Shown here: piece by piece, positions 43,840-55,476 of the stretch | Numbering within the stretch: position 1 is the stretch's first letter | How the letters are laid out: each line of letters starts with the position of its first letter | Source of the DNA: Prostheceraeus crozeri | Lineage: Eukaryota; Platyhelminthes; Polycladida; Euryleptidae | DNA length: 64,000 nucleotides | Assembly: GCA_907163375.1 (NCBI GenBank) | Contig: CAJQUW010003065.1 | Coordinates: 62,001 to 126,000 of the forward strand | Direction of reading: 5' to 3' | Translations under genes and position numbers: made by a program | Notes under the pieces: model-generated | The model's database searches: none | The model's input: the letters and a program-made list of their open reading frames with translations, nothing else | What the model was told of the DNA's origin: nothing

Positions 43840-43898
43840 AATTCGTTCGGATTATAATTTTCAACGGCATAACTTTCTTTGGTCTGTTCAGATCAGTT
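43840..43898 (-). CDS. Exon immediately upstream of the proline-rich exon
   Basis: A TGTGTCAG acceptor and a GTAAGC donor bound 59 bases. In the one open frame it reads TDLNRPKKVMPLKIIIRTN. It leaves one base (T), which joins the CT of the next exon to give serine, so the phases match. The hydrophobic-basic strand suggests it lies in or beside a folded domain. The preceding exon must supply two bases of the first codon and was not found. Confidence 0.55.
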
Positions 43899-44192
43899 CT
43901 GACACAGCATCAGATTAGAAGAATTAAAAATATAAACTGCTAGGGTTCAAACTGTTAAACAATATACTGGAGAATGCACAACATGAGAGGTCAGGACACT
44001 TTGTTAATAAACTATATTCATTCAAGCATGTGCTATGATGAAAACAATCTTGTTGCTACTAATGTAACACTAAAACGTGATATGTTCAAATTCTAATTCA
44101 TGGCGGTTAAAGTGAGTATTTATGATTTAAAGGGAATATAAAATGGACCATGACTTTTGCTGAGGAACATGGCAACTGTGGGCGCGTTAGAG

Positions 44193-44843
44193 CAGAGGTT
44201 CCCAACATCTGTTTTACGCCGCGGCACACTATTGAGTTATCAAAATTTTCGTGGCACACAACCGATAATTTTTCTACTCATTAAGCCTTATTGCAATAAA
44301 ACAATAAAAAAGAAAGAAGATCATAAAAGGAGAATTTTTATTCACATAAGTACAACATATCCTGCATTCATTATCGGGTATAGAATAATAATGGTGAATG
44401 TTAGTGGGACAGTTGCGCCCGGTGCTTCTTTACTACTCCTACAATTTCTGGGCGAATGGGAGAGAGACACACTCTTAACTCTTTCAATGTTATAAAGTCT
44501 TTATCGTTTTTTTATTTTTATGTTGTTTATGTAAGAAAATCCAAGTTCATATAGGTAGTAAAGTTGAGAATTGCAGTAAGACTTTGATGGCTTCTCTACT
44601 TAGAGTTGGATACTCTTCCATAGTAGAAATCCGAAAGGCGTCTAATGGCAGCTGTGCGGACTTCAATTTAAGCCCAAGATCACTGGAAAGGCTTACTAAT
44701 TCACATAACTTAAAATTGGATAGATTGACGACTGATAAATCTAGGAAAGGATCGCGTATTAAATCCTTCAATGCTGATCGATGAAATTTCGCGCCACCAA
44801 TGCACACTAATGTACCGCGGCACAGTGTGGTTGGGAACCACTG
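44193..44843. mobile_element. hAT (Charlie-like) deletion derivative, 651 bp
   Basis: The ends are CAGAGGTTCCCAACATCTG and GGTTGGGAACCACTG. The outer flanks CGTTAGAG (44185-44192) and CGTTGCAG (44844-44851) agree at six of eight positions. Just inside both ends is CCGCGGCACA. On the minus strand 44700-44560 encodes a scrap of transposase C-terminus (EEYPTLSREAIKVLLQFST). It is an old internal-deletion copy. Confidence 0.85.
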
Positions 44844-45246
44844 CGTTGCAGTAATAGAAAATATGGTCCCATCACTGACATGGCTCTCTCTTTGACATGT
44901 CTGGGATATAACAGCTGCTGCAGATTTTGTTGATTGTATCATAAACGGAAACTAAGCACTACATGAAACCGAGTGATCACTGATCAGTTGCAAGTATGAT
45001 TCAGTTATTCAGCAAAAACATCAAGTTCTACCGCAACATACTCCGTGCATTACAGATGTCACCGTGAAAATGGTCAAGTTGACAATAACATGCTGATGGT
45101 GTGCATATTCAGTATCATACATGGAGGAGCAAAGCTTCATCATTTTTGAGAAGCAGTTCATCTATCCTAATAGTAATTCTCCGTGCTATCAGAAATGGAT
45201 ACAATTGCGACACATATTTCTTTTGAAGCGCAACTACATGTACAAA

Positions 45247-45330
45247 TCATTCGTCCGGAATGTTCCTAACGAATTCAAATAGACGACCATTCTGAAATGC
45301 TTTCTTCACAAGGTCAAAAATAGAAAATAC
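45247..45330 (-). CDS. Candidate short terminal exon
   Basis: A strong acceptor (GTGTTTTCAG) is followed in phase 0 by 27 codons and a stop: VFSIFDLVKKAFQNGRLF, then EFVRNIPDE. The composition is convincingly protein-like. It could be a terminal exon reached from 55332-55476 (phase 0). Alternatively, it could be the second exon of a tiny gene whose first exon is 45437-45460 (ATG, MDKGDQGA, GTAAGA donor), giving a 35-residue product. I cannot decide, and I know no matching family. Confidence 0.45.
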   Translation of the reverse strand, partial: VFSIFDLVKKAFQNGRLFEFVRNIPDE

Positions 45331-45879
45331 CTGAAAACACAGTAAAATATAATTAAAATGCATCGGCGCTAAAACTGGTCGGTTGTATCCGAGGTTATGA
45401 TACAAATGCCATGTCTGAAGAAGAAATTATTCTTACTGCGCCCTGATCGCCTTTATCCATTAACAACAAGGTGCACGTGCGCTAGGATGGTTAATATTCG
45501 GATGAATTGAAGTGAATTCTGACAGCCTTAGTTAGACGAAATTCAATCAATGAGCAAGCTTAAATATCCTGATATGCAACTTGCTATTTTGTATTTCCTG
45601 GCGTATTTAGTCGCTATGTATTACTTAGGGGAGATACTTTATATAGATTAAATTCTTGTCAACCCATGTACGACCCGGTCATAAGTTCTTAGTCCACATA
45701 TCGATGACACATGAAATATTATATTACGATTCATCATACAGTTTTCATTCCTATCTGTAGAAATATATTTCATGATGCTTTTCTATCAATACGAGAGTGG
45801 AATAGATCATCAAATGTGTGGAAATGTCATAAAACAAAATTAATCGTATAAACAGGTCGTCCAAAAGTTTTTGTACCTT

Positions 45880-46035
45880 TAGACTGCAATGATCACTAAA
45901 GATAGGTTCAGGTAAGCCTATAATGATCTGTGATGTAGGTTACCAGTTATTTTTTTTAAAAAAACTAGGCTGTATATATACTGGCCACTCGGAGTCAGAG
46001 TGCTATCAAAATGATAGGACTCCGCATCCCTGGTT
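45880..46035 (-). repeat. Second copy of the CAGGGATGCGGAGTC repeat
   Basis: The reverse complement starts AGGGATGCGGAGTCCTATCA near 46033 and matches 18564-18700 with indels. It is a hAT-like end without a visible partner. Confidence 0.6.
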
Positions 46036-46325
46036 ATAAGTGGGTTGAGCTGCAGCATTCAAATACATTTCAGAAGTTTTCATTCTAAGCCTGGTCAAAG
46101 GGTGTACATGTAAACAACTCCGTTTCTATCCGGCTCCATGTGCAAATCCGTATCAGACATCGCAGTGGCGCTGGAGTACCTAAAATACTGTTACTGTCTT
46201 CTCAGTTGATAAGTCTGCATTGAAATTGGGACGCGTGATATTTTCATGCCGACGTAGGGGATCTATCGTTCTTTATCATAAAATCAATAGTCATTGTTGC
46301 AAATAGTGAGCCTGGGTTATTCATT

Positions 46326-47094
46326 GTAATTTGAGGCGGAATCCCAGTAAGGCTGATAGTAGCCAAGAAAACCAAAACGTCGTTTTTCTAATTAAAAGCG
46401 CTTAGATCTTTCGACCGGCACTGCCGGCCATCATCAGAGGAACTGACTGTAGAACCAGCCACAGAAGACAGTTCACATTACACAATTAGGTTCTATGACT
46501 CCGCTGCTGTGAAAAACACAAGACACAAAGATAAAAATGCCTAAGTAAGAACACTACTGATTACAAGTGAAAAGTAACACCATAAAATACGAAAATTAGG
46601 TGAAAGAAGAAAAGTCAAGTCAGCACAAGCAGTGCCAAGATTCACTGAGGGCATGCTTCACTTTGTTCTGCGAATCCATCTTCTTGGTCCAGAACGCCTC
46701 CTTTACCACTCGCTTACTCCAAACACTCTCTCTGTCTAGCACTTCAGCTTTCTCCACGTTGATTCGATGACCAGTCAACGCCACATGCTTAGCCAGCTCG
46801 GACCGGTCCACGTCGAGTGAATCAGTAGAATACTAGTAGTGAATCAGTATAAGAATCAGTAGTGTTCTTACTTAGGCATTTTTATCTTTGTGTCTTGTGT
46901 TTTTCACAGCAGCGGAGTCATAGAACCTAATTGTGTAATGTGAACTGTCTTCTGTGGCTGGTTCTACAGTCAGTTCCTCTGATGATGGCCGGCAGTGCCG
47001 GTCGAAAGATCTAAGCGCTTTTAATTAGAAAAACGACGTTTTGGTTTTCTTGGCTACTATCAGCCTTACTGGGATTCCGCCTCAAATTACAATC
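46326..47094. mobile_element. Penelope-like element remnant with inverted terminal arms
   Basis: Two near-identical arms (46326-46568 and 46852-47094) face each other. Each carries CTGATGA, a stem-loop made of GGCCGGC and GCCGGTC, then GAAA. Between them, 46811-46620 on the minus strand encodes DRSELAKHVALTGHRINVEK then SVWSKRVVKEAFWTKKMDSQ, the C-terminal GIY-YIG region of Penelope-like elements. The arms look young. Inverted terminal repeats around a short endonuclease remnant are a known outcome for partial Penelope-like copies. Confidence 0.75.
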
Positions 47095-48597
47095 AATAGT
47101 CATAGTGAATGATCCTATCCTAAATTAGTCAATGATTACTATCCATGGCGGCTGATTGAGTATTCATATTTAGTGGCATTTCTTCAATTCACCTCCATAA
47201 ATCTTCATGAAAGAATCGAGAATCTAAAAATATTCTAATCAATTGTCATAATTCCTCAGACATACATGTAAATAAAAAGAGCGATTCTTGTTCATCGGCT
47301 TAAATGCCACAAATGACAATACAATCGGAGTAAAGTTAAGGAAACGATAATATCGAATTTCCCGAGGAACAAAAATAGAATATCAAGGATTGATTTGATG
47401 CAACATCATCACTAATGCTTGCACCCAATCATGTAGACGTTTCCGTTCTTGAGGTTTTTTGTTTATAACAAGCGCAGAATTGATGAATAAATTTGAAATA
47501 CGAAGAGAGATTCAGCATCTACTAATGATGGAAAGGAGAATTTCGGACTTACACATAACTTCGTATTTCTCGACTCAACATGACGCAGCGAGGTTAATAC
47601 AGTACAGAAGCGTCTGCTGTTACAAGTTATTCGATGACGAAGACATGTTCTCAGATAGAATGCAACTTGTTCATTCTATCCATGCAGTGCTCTGAAGCAC
47701 GTTGATCTCTCTGGGGGGGGGGGGGAGGAAGGGAGGTAGACGAATCGGCATAGTGATAGGGGATAAGGCATTACTGCAACTGTATGATTTTCGATCTACA
47801 AATCCACATTGTTTCATGAAGTTTTAGGTTCATCATCCGCATGTAAATAAAACGGTTATCATGCTGTTTGCGCAGTGCGCTCCGAGTATAAATCGGCCTT
47901 AACATCGTCTTTCCATTTTTAATCTGAAAGTATACAATTCCAGGACCGACTCATAATTCATACGATAATTTTGATTTCCAGGATACTCTTGGAACGTGAG
48001 AATCCTGCGATATCTTCTTCACGAGAAGAATCCTAATTGAGTACAGAAATAGCAGTACGTGTGATGATATCTGCGTAATCATGCAACATGAGCATTTAAG
48101 TGATTTCTTTATCACCCAATCATCTAGTGAGCATGACAGAATTATCCCAATCTCGTCATTACGATCAATTTACAAGTAACTCAATCTTTCCGCTGACATC
48201 AATGCGCTGTCACCCTCGAATCTCCATTGCTTCATCATTTAATGAATTTCTCTCATTTTCTTATCTCTTTCATCGTCATCCATCTTCCTGACTAGCAGCG
48301 CGATAAATTGTCTTAAAATTCATTCGCTGAAATCATCCGAAGGAATAGCCAATATTTCTCAATGGACAGCGTTGTAACTGATCAAATGAATTCACAGTTT
48401 GCAGCCTGAAATCGGTCCGCTGGTGCAAGACGCCTGCAATTCGAACATCATGGGCTCGGGCTTTGCATTTCTATAATTCTCCCCGAGTCATCACGTGTCT
48501 TATTGTACTATCTTACATCACTGTTGCGTGTTCTTCTGGGCGATGAAAGTTCCCACCTCTATTTACGAGAAATTTGATGAGTAGAATGCTTTAAACT
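47095..48597. other. Non-coding stretch
   Basis: A 78-codon plus-strand frame at 47459-47695 has no splice signals or recognisable motif. A run of 13 G lies near 47713. Nothing else stands out. Confidence 0.3.
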
Positions 48598-49390
48598 TTG
48601 AGTTAGGGACCATTCATAAAGGATGTTCGCAACGAGAGGGAGTTTGACAAACGCTTGACATTTGCTCAAACAAAGAGCCCAAACAAAAGCGATGTTCTGC
48701 TCAAAACCGTATAATCAAGGCCTTTCGACCGCCACCGACGATCATTATCAAGACACTGACACTGCTATCGAACTCATAGAATATTTTTCAATATTAATCA
48801 ATTAATTTTTTCCTCTGACTTTTGTCTATTTAATTTGTGTTTTGGTTTTACCTTAGTAAAGTATTGTTGTGTATAGTTTCTTAATTTTACATCGAGATTT
48901 TGTAGGATTCTCTTTGTTACACTGTCATATTGTTTGGTTTATTTCCATCATTTTATCAATTTTGTAAATTATTCCTTCAGATATTTTGGGGTTATTTGTC
49001 ATAATGGTTATTTATTATTTTTATTTTACTGTAATTTTTTGTTTCTATAATTTATTAACTTTTCTTGTTGTTTGCAGTCTCCATTTGTCCTCATCATTGA
49101 TTCGTATATTTTGCGTTCCATGTTCTGTGACGTCACGCATGCATGTTTGTGAACTGAACTATGATCTCGATAGCAGTGTCAGTGTCTTGATAATGATCGT
49201 CGGTGGCGGTCAAAAGGCCTTGATTATACGTTTTTGAGCAGAACATCGCTTTTGTTTGGGCTCCTCCAACAATTGAATTAATGAATCGTTGCCCATTATT
49301 TTCCGCATTTGACATTTGCGGACGTCCACGGGTCAAGGAAAATCCGTCCGCAAAATGAAGGACTAACATCCTGGATTCATAAGCATTGCG
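48598..49390. mobile_element. Decayed Penelope-like remnant with inverted arms
   Basis: Arms at about 48657-48785 and 49158-49265 are inverted copies containing GATAGCAGTGTCAGTGTCTT, GATAATGATCGTCGGTGGCGG and TCGAAAGG (TCAAAAGG on the right). The layout CTTGATAATGA, GC-rich hairpin, GAAA parallels the arms at 46326-47094 but is more decayed. The centre is T-rich with no gene. Confidence 0.55.
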
Positions 49391-50595
49391 AATGATATGT
49401 TACTGAATCAGCTACAGCAATCTCAATAAAATAGGCTATCAGTTCGTCAGCCATTGATTCATTTTATCTATGAATTTATCGCTGAATTTGTCTCCGTTAG
49501 TTGTGCATCGCAATTTCTGTGCAATGCCATTTCTCAGGATTCCACCAATAAACCGCTTTACCGAAGCAAACTGCTACGTCGTATAAATTATTATGACAAC
49601 GATGAGCATACGATTTAATATGAAAAGAAAAAATATGCATGAAACGGACTGTTGGAAGAACCGATTATTGTTAAAGAATTTGAGAATTATAGAAACTTTA
49701 ACTGTTGTATAGGCCCACTAACCTTTCAAAGTTCTTTTCTTTTTACAATGACGCATCATTGATTTTGAAAACATAGGCATATTAGAAATATTCATACATA
49801 AATAATTGAGAAATAGGTATTGACCTAAGTTATAAATTCGTTGAAATATTGAAACCGTATGTTATTAAGGCAAAATTAATGAAACTTGCATAAACTGGGC
49901 TCACAATTGCACTTAGTTGTGATGCACCACACTTTCTCTCTTCGCTAGGTGATGACAGAGTGTCTAACAATTTCAAGCAATGTCCCGGCAACACAGTTGA
50001 TTATCGGAATTCATCAAGTTTTTAGTGCTATGATGTGCGCAAAGGCTCTCCCTACTTGAATGTCTGGATGTTTTGCGCATGATGCCGCTATAATTGACGT
50101 TGATGGCGAACATCTAGGAGGTGAGTGAACTCGAAAAACTCATGAAAAGTCGATAACTCTTCACATATCAACAACAAGAGTGAGAAGACAGCAATCAAAT
50201 GTAACATGTGAAAGATGTTCGCTTAAGCTAAATGGTGACAAAGCATTGTTGTGGTCAATGTCTGTAAGAGCAGATCTGCGTAATTTGCATGTACTATTTG
50301 AAATCCCAACGGCCTTGGCTGTTAATTACTCATCCTTGGCAAAACATTCACGTTGTTGAGGACGCCTGAGTCGAGGATCCCAACAATGCATGATTCACTG
50401 ATTTGTCAATATTTCTGAACTGGGTCTACATAAAACAGCGCAGCGATTCTAAACTGCAGCTTGAAAAAAAGCCATAATACATTATCAATGAAAATTTCTT
50501 AGAACAGAAGTGAGAGATGATCTTCAATGTAGAAAAAATGATTCAGCATGATCTTTGAAGCGTTGTTAGCATGATCTTTGATTGGTGACTAAGTC
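49391..50595. other. Non-coding stretch
   Basis: No exon or element terminus seen. Confidence 0.3.
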
Positions 50596-50599
50596 TTAA

Positions 50600-51166
50600 C
50601 CCTATCTGGCCTGGGGAGGGGCCGATTCGGCCCCGCCCTAGATACTTTTTAATCCCATAGCTGAACGTCTTTGTGTGAGAAGTCTACCTCCCGTGACTTT
50701 TCCTAACTTTTAATTGCGCATCTTTTGGGAGCAAAAGATTTGATTTTGGCCAAATATTTTGGCCGTACGAGCTAAATGAAAACTAGTTACGACGCCTAAA
50801 AATCGTTGGAATTTGCCTTCTGCTCTCATTTCAAACTTTTTCTCGAATGAATTAATGTAGTGTTGCATAATAGACACAATTAGTGTTTTAGCATTTCTAA
50901 CATTCCGAAGCGATTGGTTTTGCAACAATAAAAAAGTATGTAAAATTTGTAAAAAATGCACTTTCAAATTTTGAATTGCTATTTATAGCATGGAGAAATT
51001 CAAGTTTTGAAAAACCGACTCCACCACTGAAAAGATCACGCCCAAAATATAGTATGCATGTAATTTCATTAAATTTGAGTATTTAGTTTAGGAAATCTGA
51101 GGGGGGGGGGCCGAATCGACCCCTCCCCAGATTGAGACAGTTAAAAAAAGCTCAGGTCAGATAGGG
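50600..51166. mobile_element. piggyBac-like MITE, 567 bp, flanked by TTAA
   Basis: It starts CCCTATCTGGCCTG after TTAA (50596-50599) and ends CAGGTCAGATAGGG before TTAA (51167-51170). TTAA targets and a CCC start are piggyBac hallmarks. GGGGAGGGGCCGATTCGGCC near the left end recurs inverted near 51105-51130. No transposase is present. Confidence 0.8.
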
Positions 51167-51289
51167 TTAAGAGACTATCTTAGACCAACATTCAGTTGAT
51201 CGACGTCGGTAATTTAGAGAGCATGGAAAGTCAACGTTGTCATTAATCGAAAAACGAGCTTAATCAGTTGAAGTCAGAGAAAACCTGAT

Positions 51290-51530
51290 GTTTCAGCATT
51301 TGAGATTAAAATTTGAGATTTGAAATTCGCAAGTTAGTGAAATTTTGACAGGGATTCATTGCTAATTGCGAATCTCAAATTTACCACGCCATGGCTGCAG
51401 CTTCAAATAGGGAGTTATGTCGATGTTGAGAGATGTGAACTAGGCCTGCTGATGATTCTTGATATTGGATGAAATGGCAGCATTCCCTTCTGTTCCCATT
51501 TTTCAACTGAGAATGCAATTCAATATGTAG
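51290..51530. repeat. Dispersed repeat, related to 58330-58620
   Basis: GCAAGTTAGTGAAATTTTGACAGG-like sequence near 51331 recurs in the same direction at 58346. The block GGATGAAATGGCAGCATTCC near 51469 recurs inverted near 58580. The family is unknown. Confidence 0.55.
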
Positions 51531-53487
51531 GAATTCTATCTACACGACTGCCTATTTAAATGATGGTGAAAATACTTTATGGCCATCAATAAAAACTGCC
51601 GAGTATGACATGAAAGTGAAGACTGCCGTCTAAACGTTGAGTTTTGCAAAAAGATCTTTCCTATTGAAAAATTGACTTTTCCAGGTAGAGCGATAATATA
51701 TTTTGATATCTCTTCACAATATGCGAACACGTATGAGTGTATAACGGACTACTTGAAAGCAGATAATAAGCTTCTGAGTGATGTATATGGCGCGCGCGCG
51801 TTTCAGAGCACGGCTTCGGTGTGTCCATTCACACTGGGCCAGTCCCATCGCGACCAAATGGTATGGACGTGCGTCACAATGTGAACGGTTCCATAAGATC
51901 GTACATGTCTCTGAACGAAAAAATCTACATGAGGACGCCCCACACCGCGCCCGTTGTGAATGGACTTTCAGAAGTCGCCTTCTGATTTCAACCCTGTTCT
52001 CAGTGCTTTATCAGCTGAAAATTAATCATTCGCAAGTGTTAAAAGCAAATTATGGTTATTGATAATTATTTGCGCAATCAACGGCTATGTGTCTGTTTTG
52101 AGAAGCAATTGAACCCTTGACGTATTTCCGTTCTCACCTTGCATCTCCAATTGACTCGGATTGTTCGAGCGCCCTGAAAAGACAGTTCAGTGAAATCTTC
52201 AAGGTTCGCAATATTTCCCTCTACACACAACGCTGTCACCACGACATTTCAACGATCGAAGCCAAGTGTAAAATGAGACGAGGGTGCAGACAGCACGAAT
52301 TCCTACTTAAGACTTCTCATTCGATCAACCTAACAATTCTTATCTAAATAGACGATTTTCACAACTATAACATCGGAAGTACAACAAGTAAGGGTAACAG
52401 ATTGATTTATTGAAGCAGACGCTTGCTGTACAGAAGTCAAATAAAGAATCAGCCAAGTCGCTAGCTGAATTTCTTAAGATAAGCAAATCATCAGTCAGAC
52501 AATTAATATTCGCGATGTAATTAAAAAAATGCAGAAATACCCCGTTGTGTGTAAAGCAAATTTCTCTACCATGTCGCATTTTACGCAATCACTACCCTGC
52601 ATAAAAAGCGAAAAAAGTTAATTTCATCTATCTTAATTTCTGAGATTATGCTGAGAAATATAAAGATGAAAAAGAAAGTTAATACTACTAGGGTTGCAAC
52701 TTCAGAAAGACAAAAACACACTGACGTAATGACTACTTATAAAAGAAATGCAATAATGGACCTAAAGTATTCGTATGCTTAACGATGAACCGTGCCTACG
52801 AGAATGATAAGAATGGCAAGCATGATTTTCACCCGAAACGAAAACACATCGATAAAAATTGAGCCTATTGAAATCAAATACTGTACTTGCCTTAATCCTC
52901 TGCAAGAACATAGAAAGATTTAGACAACATTAAAGTTTTATTCAAAGCCCTTTCCGTGAAGCTATACATACACATTTTGAACTTAGGTAGAATACATTTC
53001 GTCGGTCCATTCGCATTGTAGCTTGGTTCCTCATTTGAGATTAATTTCCAGTCCTTTTATGAAAGAATGAGCTACTGGACGGCAAATTTGGCCGATGTTT
53101 ATGTCAAATATTGTCTGCTGTTATTAATTGGACGGCTGACTAAATGAAATCTCACGCGTCTCAGTGGAATACAACATAAACCAGGATAATAATGATGTGG
53201 CACCCCGAAAAATGTTTGCATTCAGAGGCTGTCAATAAGCACTTTATTCACGCCTCTTTGCTATTTCGTTTTGAAAATAAAATTAAAAACTCCTTGAACC
53301 GTAATTTCATGAAGCACTAAATGCAACTCTATGTAAAATGTAGGTGAGAAAACGCTAAGGCTAAGTAATACTCGTATTGATGAAGTGCTTTTAAAAGGCA
53401 ACATAATAATTTCGAATTGGTATTCCTTAACATATCTCCACAAAGACCTAAAGACGTGGGTAGCTGAGCTTTATCTCTTCGTCTCTG
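51531..53487. other. Mostly non-coding, with one candidate 36-base exon
   Basis: On the minus strand 52173-52138 is bounded by CTTTTCAG and GTGAGAA and reads GARTIRVNWRCK in phase 0. It could be a cassette exon between 55332-55476 and 45247-45330, but it is too short to trust. No element termini seen. Confidence 0.25.
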
Positions 53488-53495
53488 GAATCAGC

Positions 53496-53740
53496 CAGGG
53501 CTGGAATCGGCTAACCGGTTACACTTTCTCTTCACCGGTTGAAATCGGTTACGACATCTGATTAGTCTGACGTCTGATCTTGCATAAGGAAATATTGTCG
53601 ATAATTGTGATAATGAATGAAAATTGTCGATAAACCTTGATAACTAAATCATAACTAAATAAATGCCGGAATCCTCATTTAATCGGTTAAGAATATAATC
53701 GGTTAACCGTTTACAAAAAAATTGACTGGCCCCAGCCCTG
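53496..53740. mobile_element. hAT MITE, 245 bp, perfect 8-bp target duplication
   Basis: It runs CAGGGCTGGAATCGG to CCAGCCCTG, flanked by GAATCAGC on both sides (53488-53495 and 53741-53748). AATCGGTTAACCGGTT-like blocks repeat just inside both ends. Confidence 0.93.
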
Positions 53741-54587
53741 GAATCAGCACTGTTTGAATGAGTAGTAAATCTTTGTAGCCTGAAGACCGACTGTTATTGC
53801 ATGAAAATGACTGCCGATTTGTCAGGGCAGATAGTGACCATTGACCACGTAGATGTAATTATTGAACTCCTTAGGATCAGTAGGAAGAAGCTCTACTACA
53901 AGGATTCATCAGTGCGACTCAGAATGGGCCTAACTGGTTCATGACATCTTAGAATAACAGAACTTTTACTTCCATGTGGTAATTCGAATTCTCAAATTAA
54001 TAAATTAATGCATCAGTCAGGCGGCTTTAAACATCGTTGCGAGATTTTAATCAGTCGAGAATCCCCTTCTGATGAAATAAATGCTCTAATGATCAATGAA
54101 TCATCAGTTCCTTGATCGTCGAACTAAGAAACTGTCTGGCAAAATAATCAATTAGAAAAATATAACAGATAAAAACATTTTCACATGCAGAAATGTTTCG
54201 AGGGTCAGAAATTACAAAGGAAGACTTTCAGATGGGCAGAAAAAGTAAACGATAAATTCTAGTGAGTCAGAGAACTTTGATAGATAATTGAGGATACGAA
54301 CTGAAAGAATAAAGGAAACAAATTCACAGAAAAATCTATCAAGAGAATTCCAGAAAGCTCTTAGATCCAATCACCACATGCAGTGATTAGCTTCTCAGCA
54401 TTCTGGCGAACCCATTGTATACTGGACGACCATTTCTTGCTTTCTGTAGTAATTTCAAGTCGATATCATCAGTTTTTTCTTGCACCTGCCTTGACTTTAA
54501 TAATATCTAGCACAATCTTACACTCTTATAGAGATTAAAACATCGACAACGTCGCCTATATGCTATTTCTTAAGAATTCAGAGCACT

Positions 54588-54800
54588 GTGCAGTTTTGGA
54601 GCGGCTTCCCCATACCACTTCCCATGACCAATACAATCTTGATATTTTCAAGAGTCGAGAGAACTGGTTTATGATGGGGACCGTTGAACAAGCATAGAGG
54701 ATCTGATTGCCTTTGAGTTTATTTAACAAAAGTAATTCCTACTTTTTAGCTGGGTAAACCCTATCTTCATTCATGACTAGCAGCGGTGAAAATTCTGCAA
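54588..54800 (+). pseudogene. CR1/Jockey-like LINE, 3' end only
   Basis: The end matches 15245-15470: TTTTGGAGCGGCTTCCCCA, then ATCTTGATATTTTCAAGAG, then the 3' untranslated words GTAAACCCT...TTCATTCATG and GGTGAAAATTCTG. It is a heavily 5'-truncated copy. Confidence 0.7.
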
Positions 54801-55331
54801 AGAAACTGCAATTTGTACCCTTCGAATATCAAGGCGAAGGCTCTCTTAAGTTGGCATTGCTTTCTAAAAGAATCCCATCATTAATCCTTTCCTCATCCAA
54901 GTTGTATAATGAAGTGAAAACAAAATCAAAAATGAAAACATTAATCGTTGTCATAGTTGAAAAATCAACTTATACTATATTAAATATCAACTATACTTAT
55001 ATTTTTAAGACGCGTTCTCACTTGCGTTCCAGAATCGCGATTGCGGATAGACTGGTTGATATTTCCTGAAAATATTCAGCCAAAAGAAAAAAACAGTTCA
55101 TCCGAATAAATTGAAATAAGAAAATAAATAGTTCGTGAAATTCCAATCAATATTTTTCTTCTTTCCTACGTAATAATTTCAAAGATAATCGACAATGACA
55201 TAATCGATAACAACAGAACAACAGTTGTAAATATATTGTTATCCTGCTAGAGCTACTACAACCGACAGACAAGACAGTGAGACCATTGATGACAACAGAG
55301 GAGATGCTGTACGACATACACATGCAGTGAC

Positions 55332-55476
55332 CTGTTGAAGCAACTGATAATTGTCCGGTAGAAACTCCAAGAGAGCGGCTCTGCGCAGGAGTTGAAGGAG
55401 CGGAGGGAGTAGCCACCAGATCCACGCCAGTCCTGAGAGATGCAGTCTTCTTGCTGAGAATGGATGAGGGCTTAGA
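55332..55476 (-). CDS. Candidate exon with a hydrophobic, possibly membrane-spanning segment
   Basis: It is bounded by TTATCCAAG (weak acceptor) and a GTCACT donor (weak). The frame compatible with the upstream exon reads SLSPHPFSARRLHLSG, LAWIWWLLPPLLQLL, RRAALLEFLPDNYQLLQQ. This is a hydrophobic helix followed by arginines, as in a stop-transfer segment. Two other frames are also open, so the call rests on phase agreement with 59904-60018 and 45247-45330. Confidence 0.35.

Noticed and set aside
47459-47695. A 78-codon plus-strand frame with charged residues
   Set aside because: No splice or promoter context. The minus strand also has an open frame with a good donor, and neither resembles a known protein.
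51778-52062. A 94-codon plus-strand frame
   Set aside because: It contains a GC repeat and a loose inverted repeat of GTCCATTCACA words. The composition is not protein-like, and it overlaps another frame equally open.
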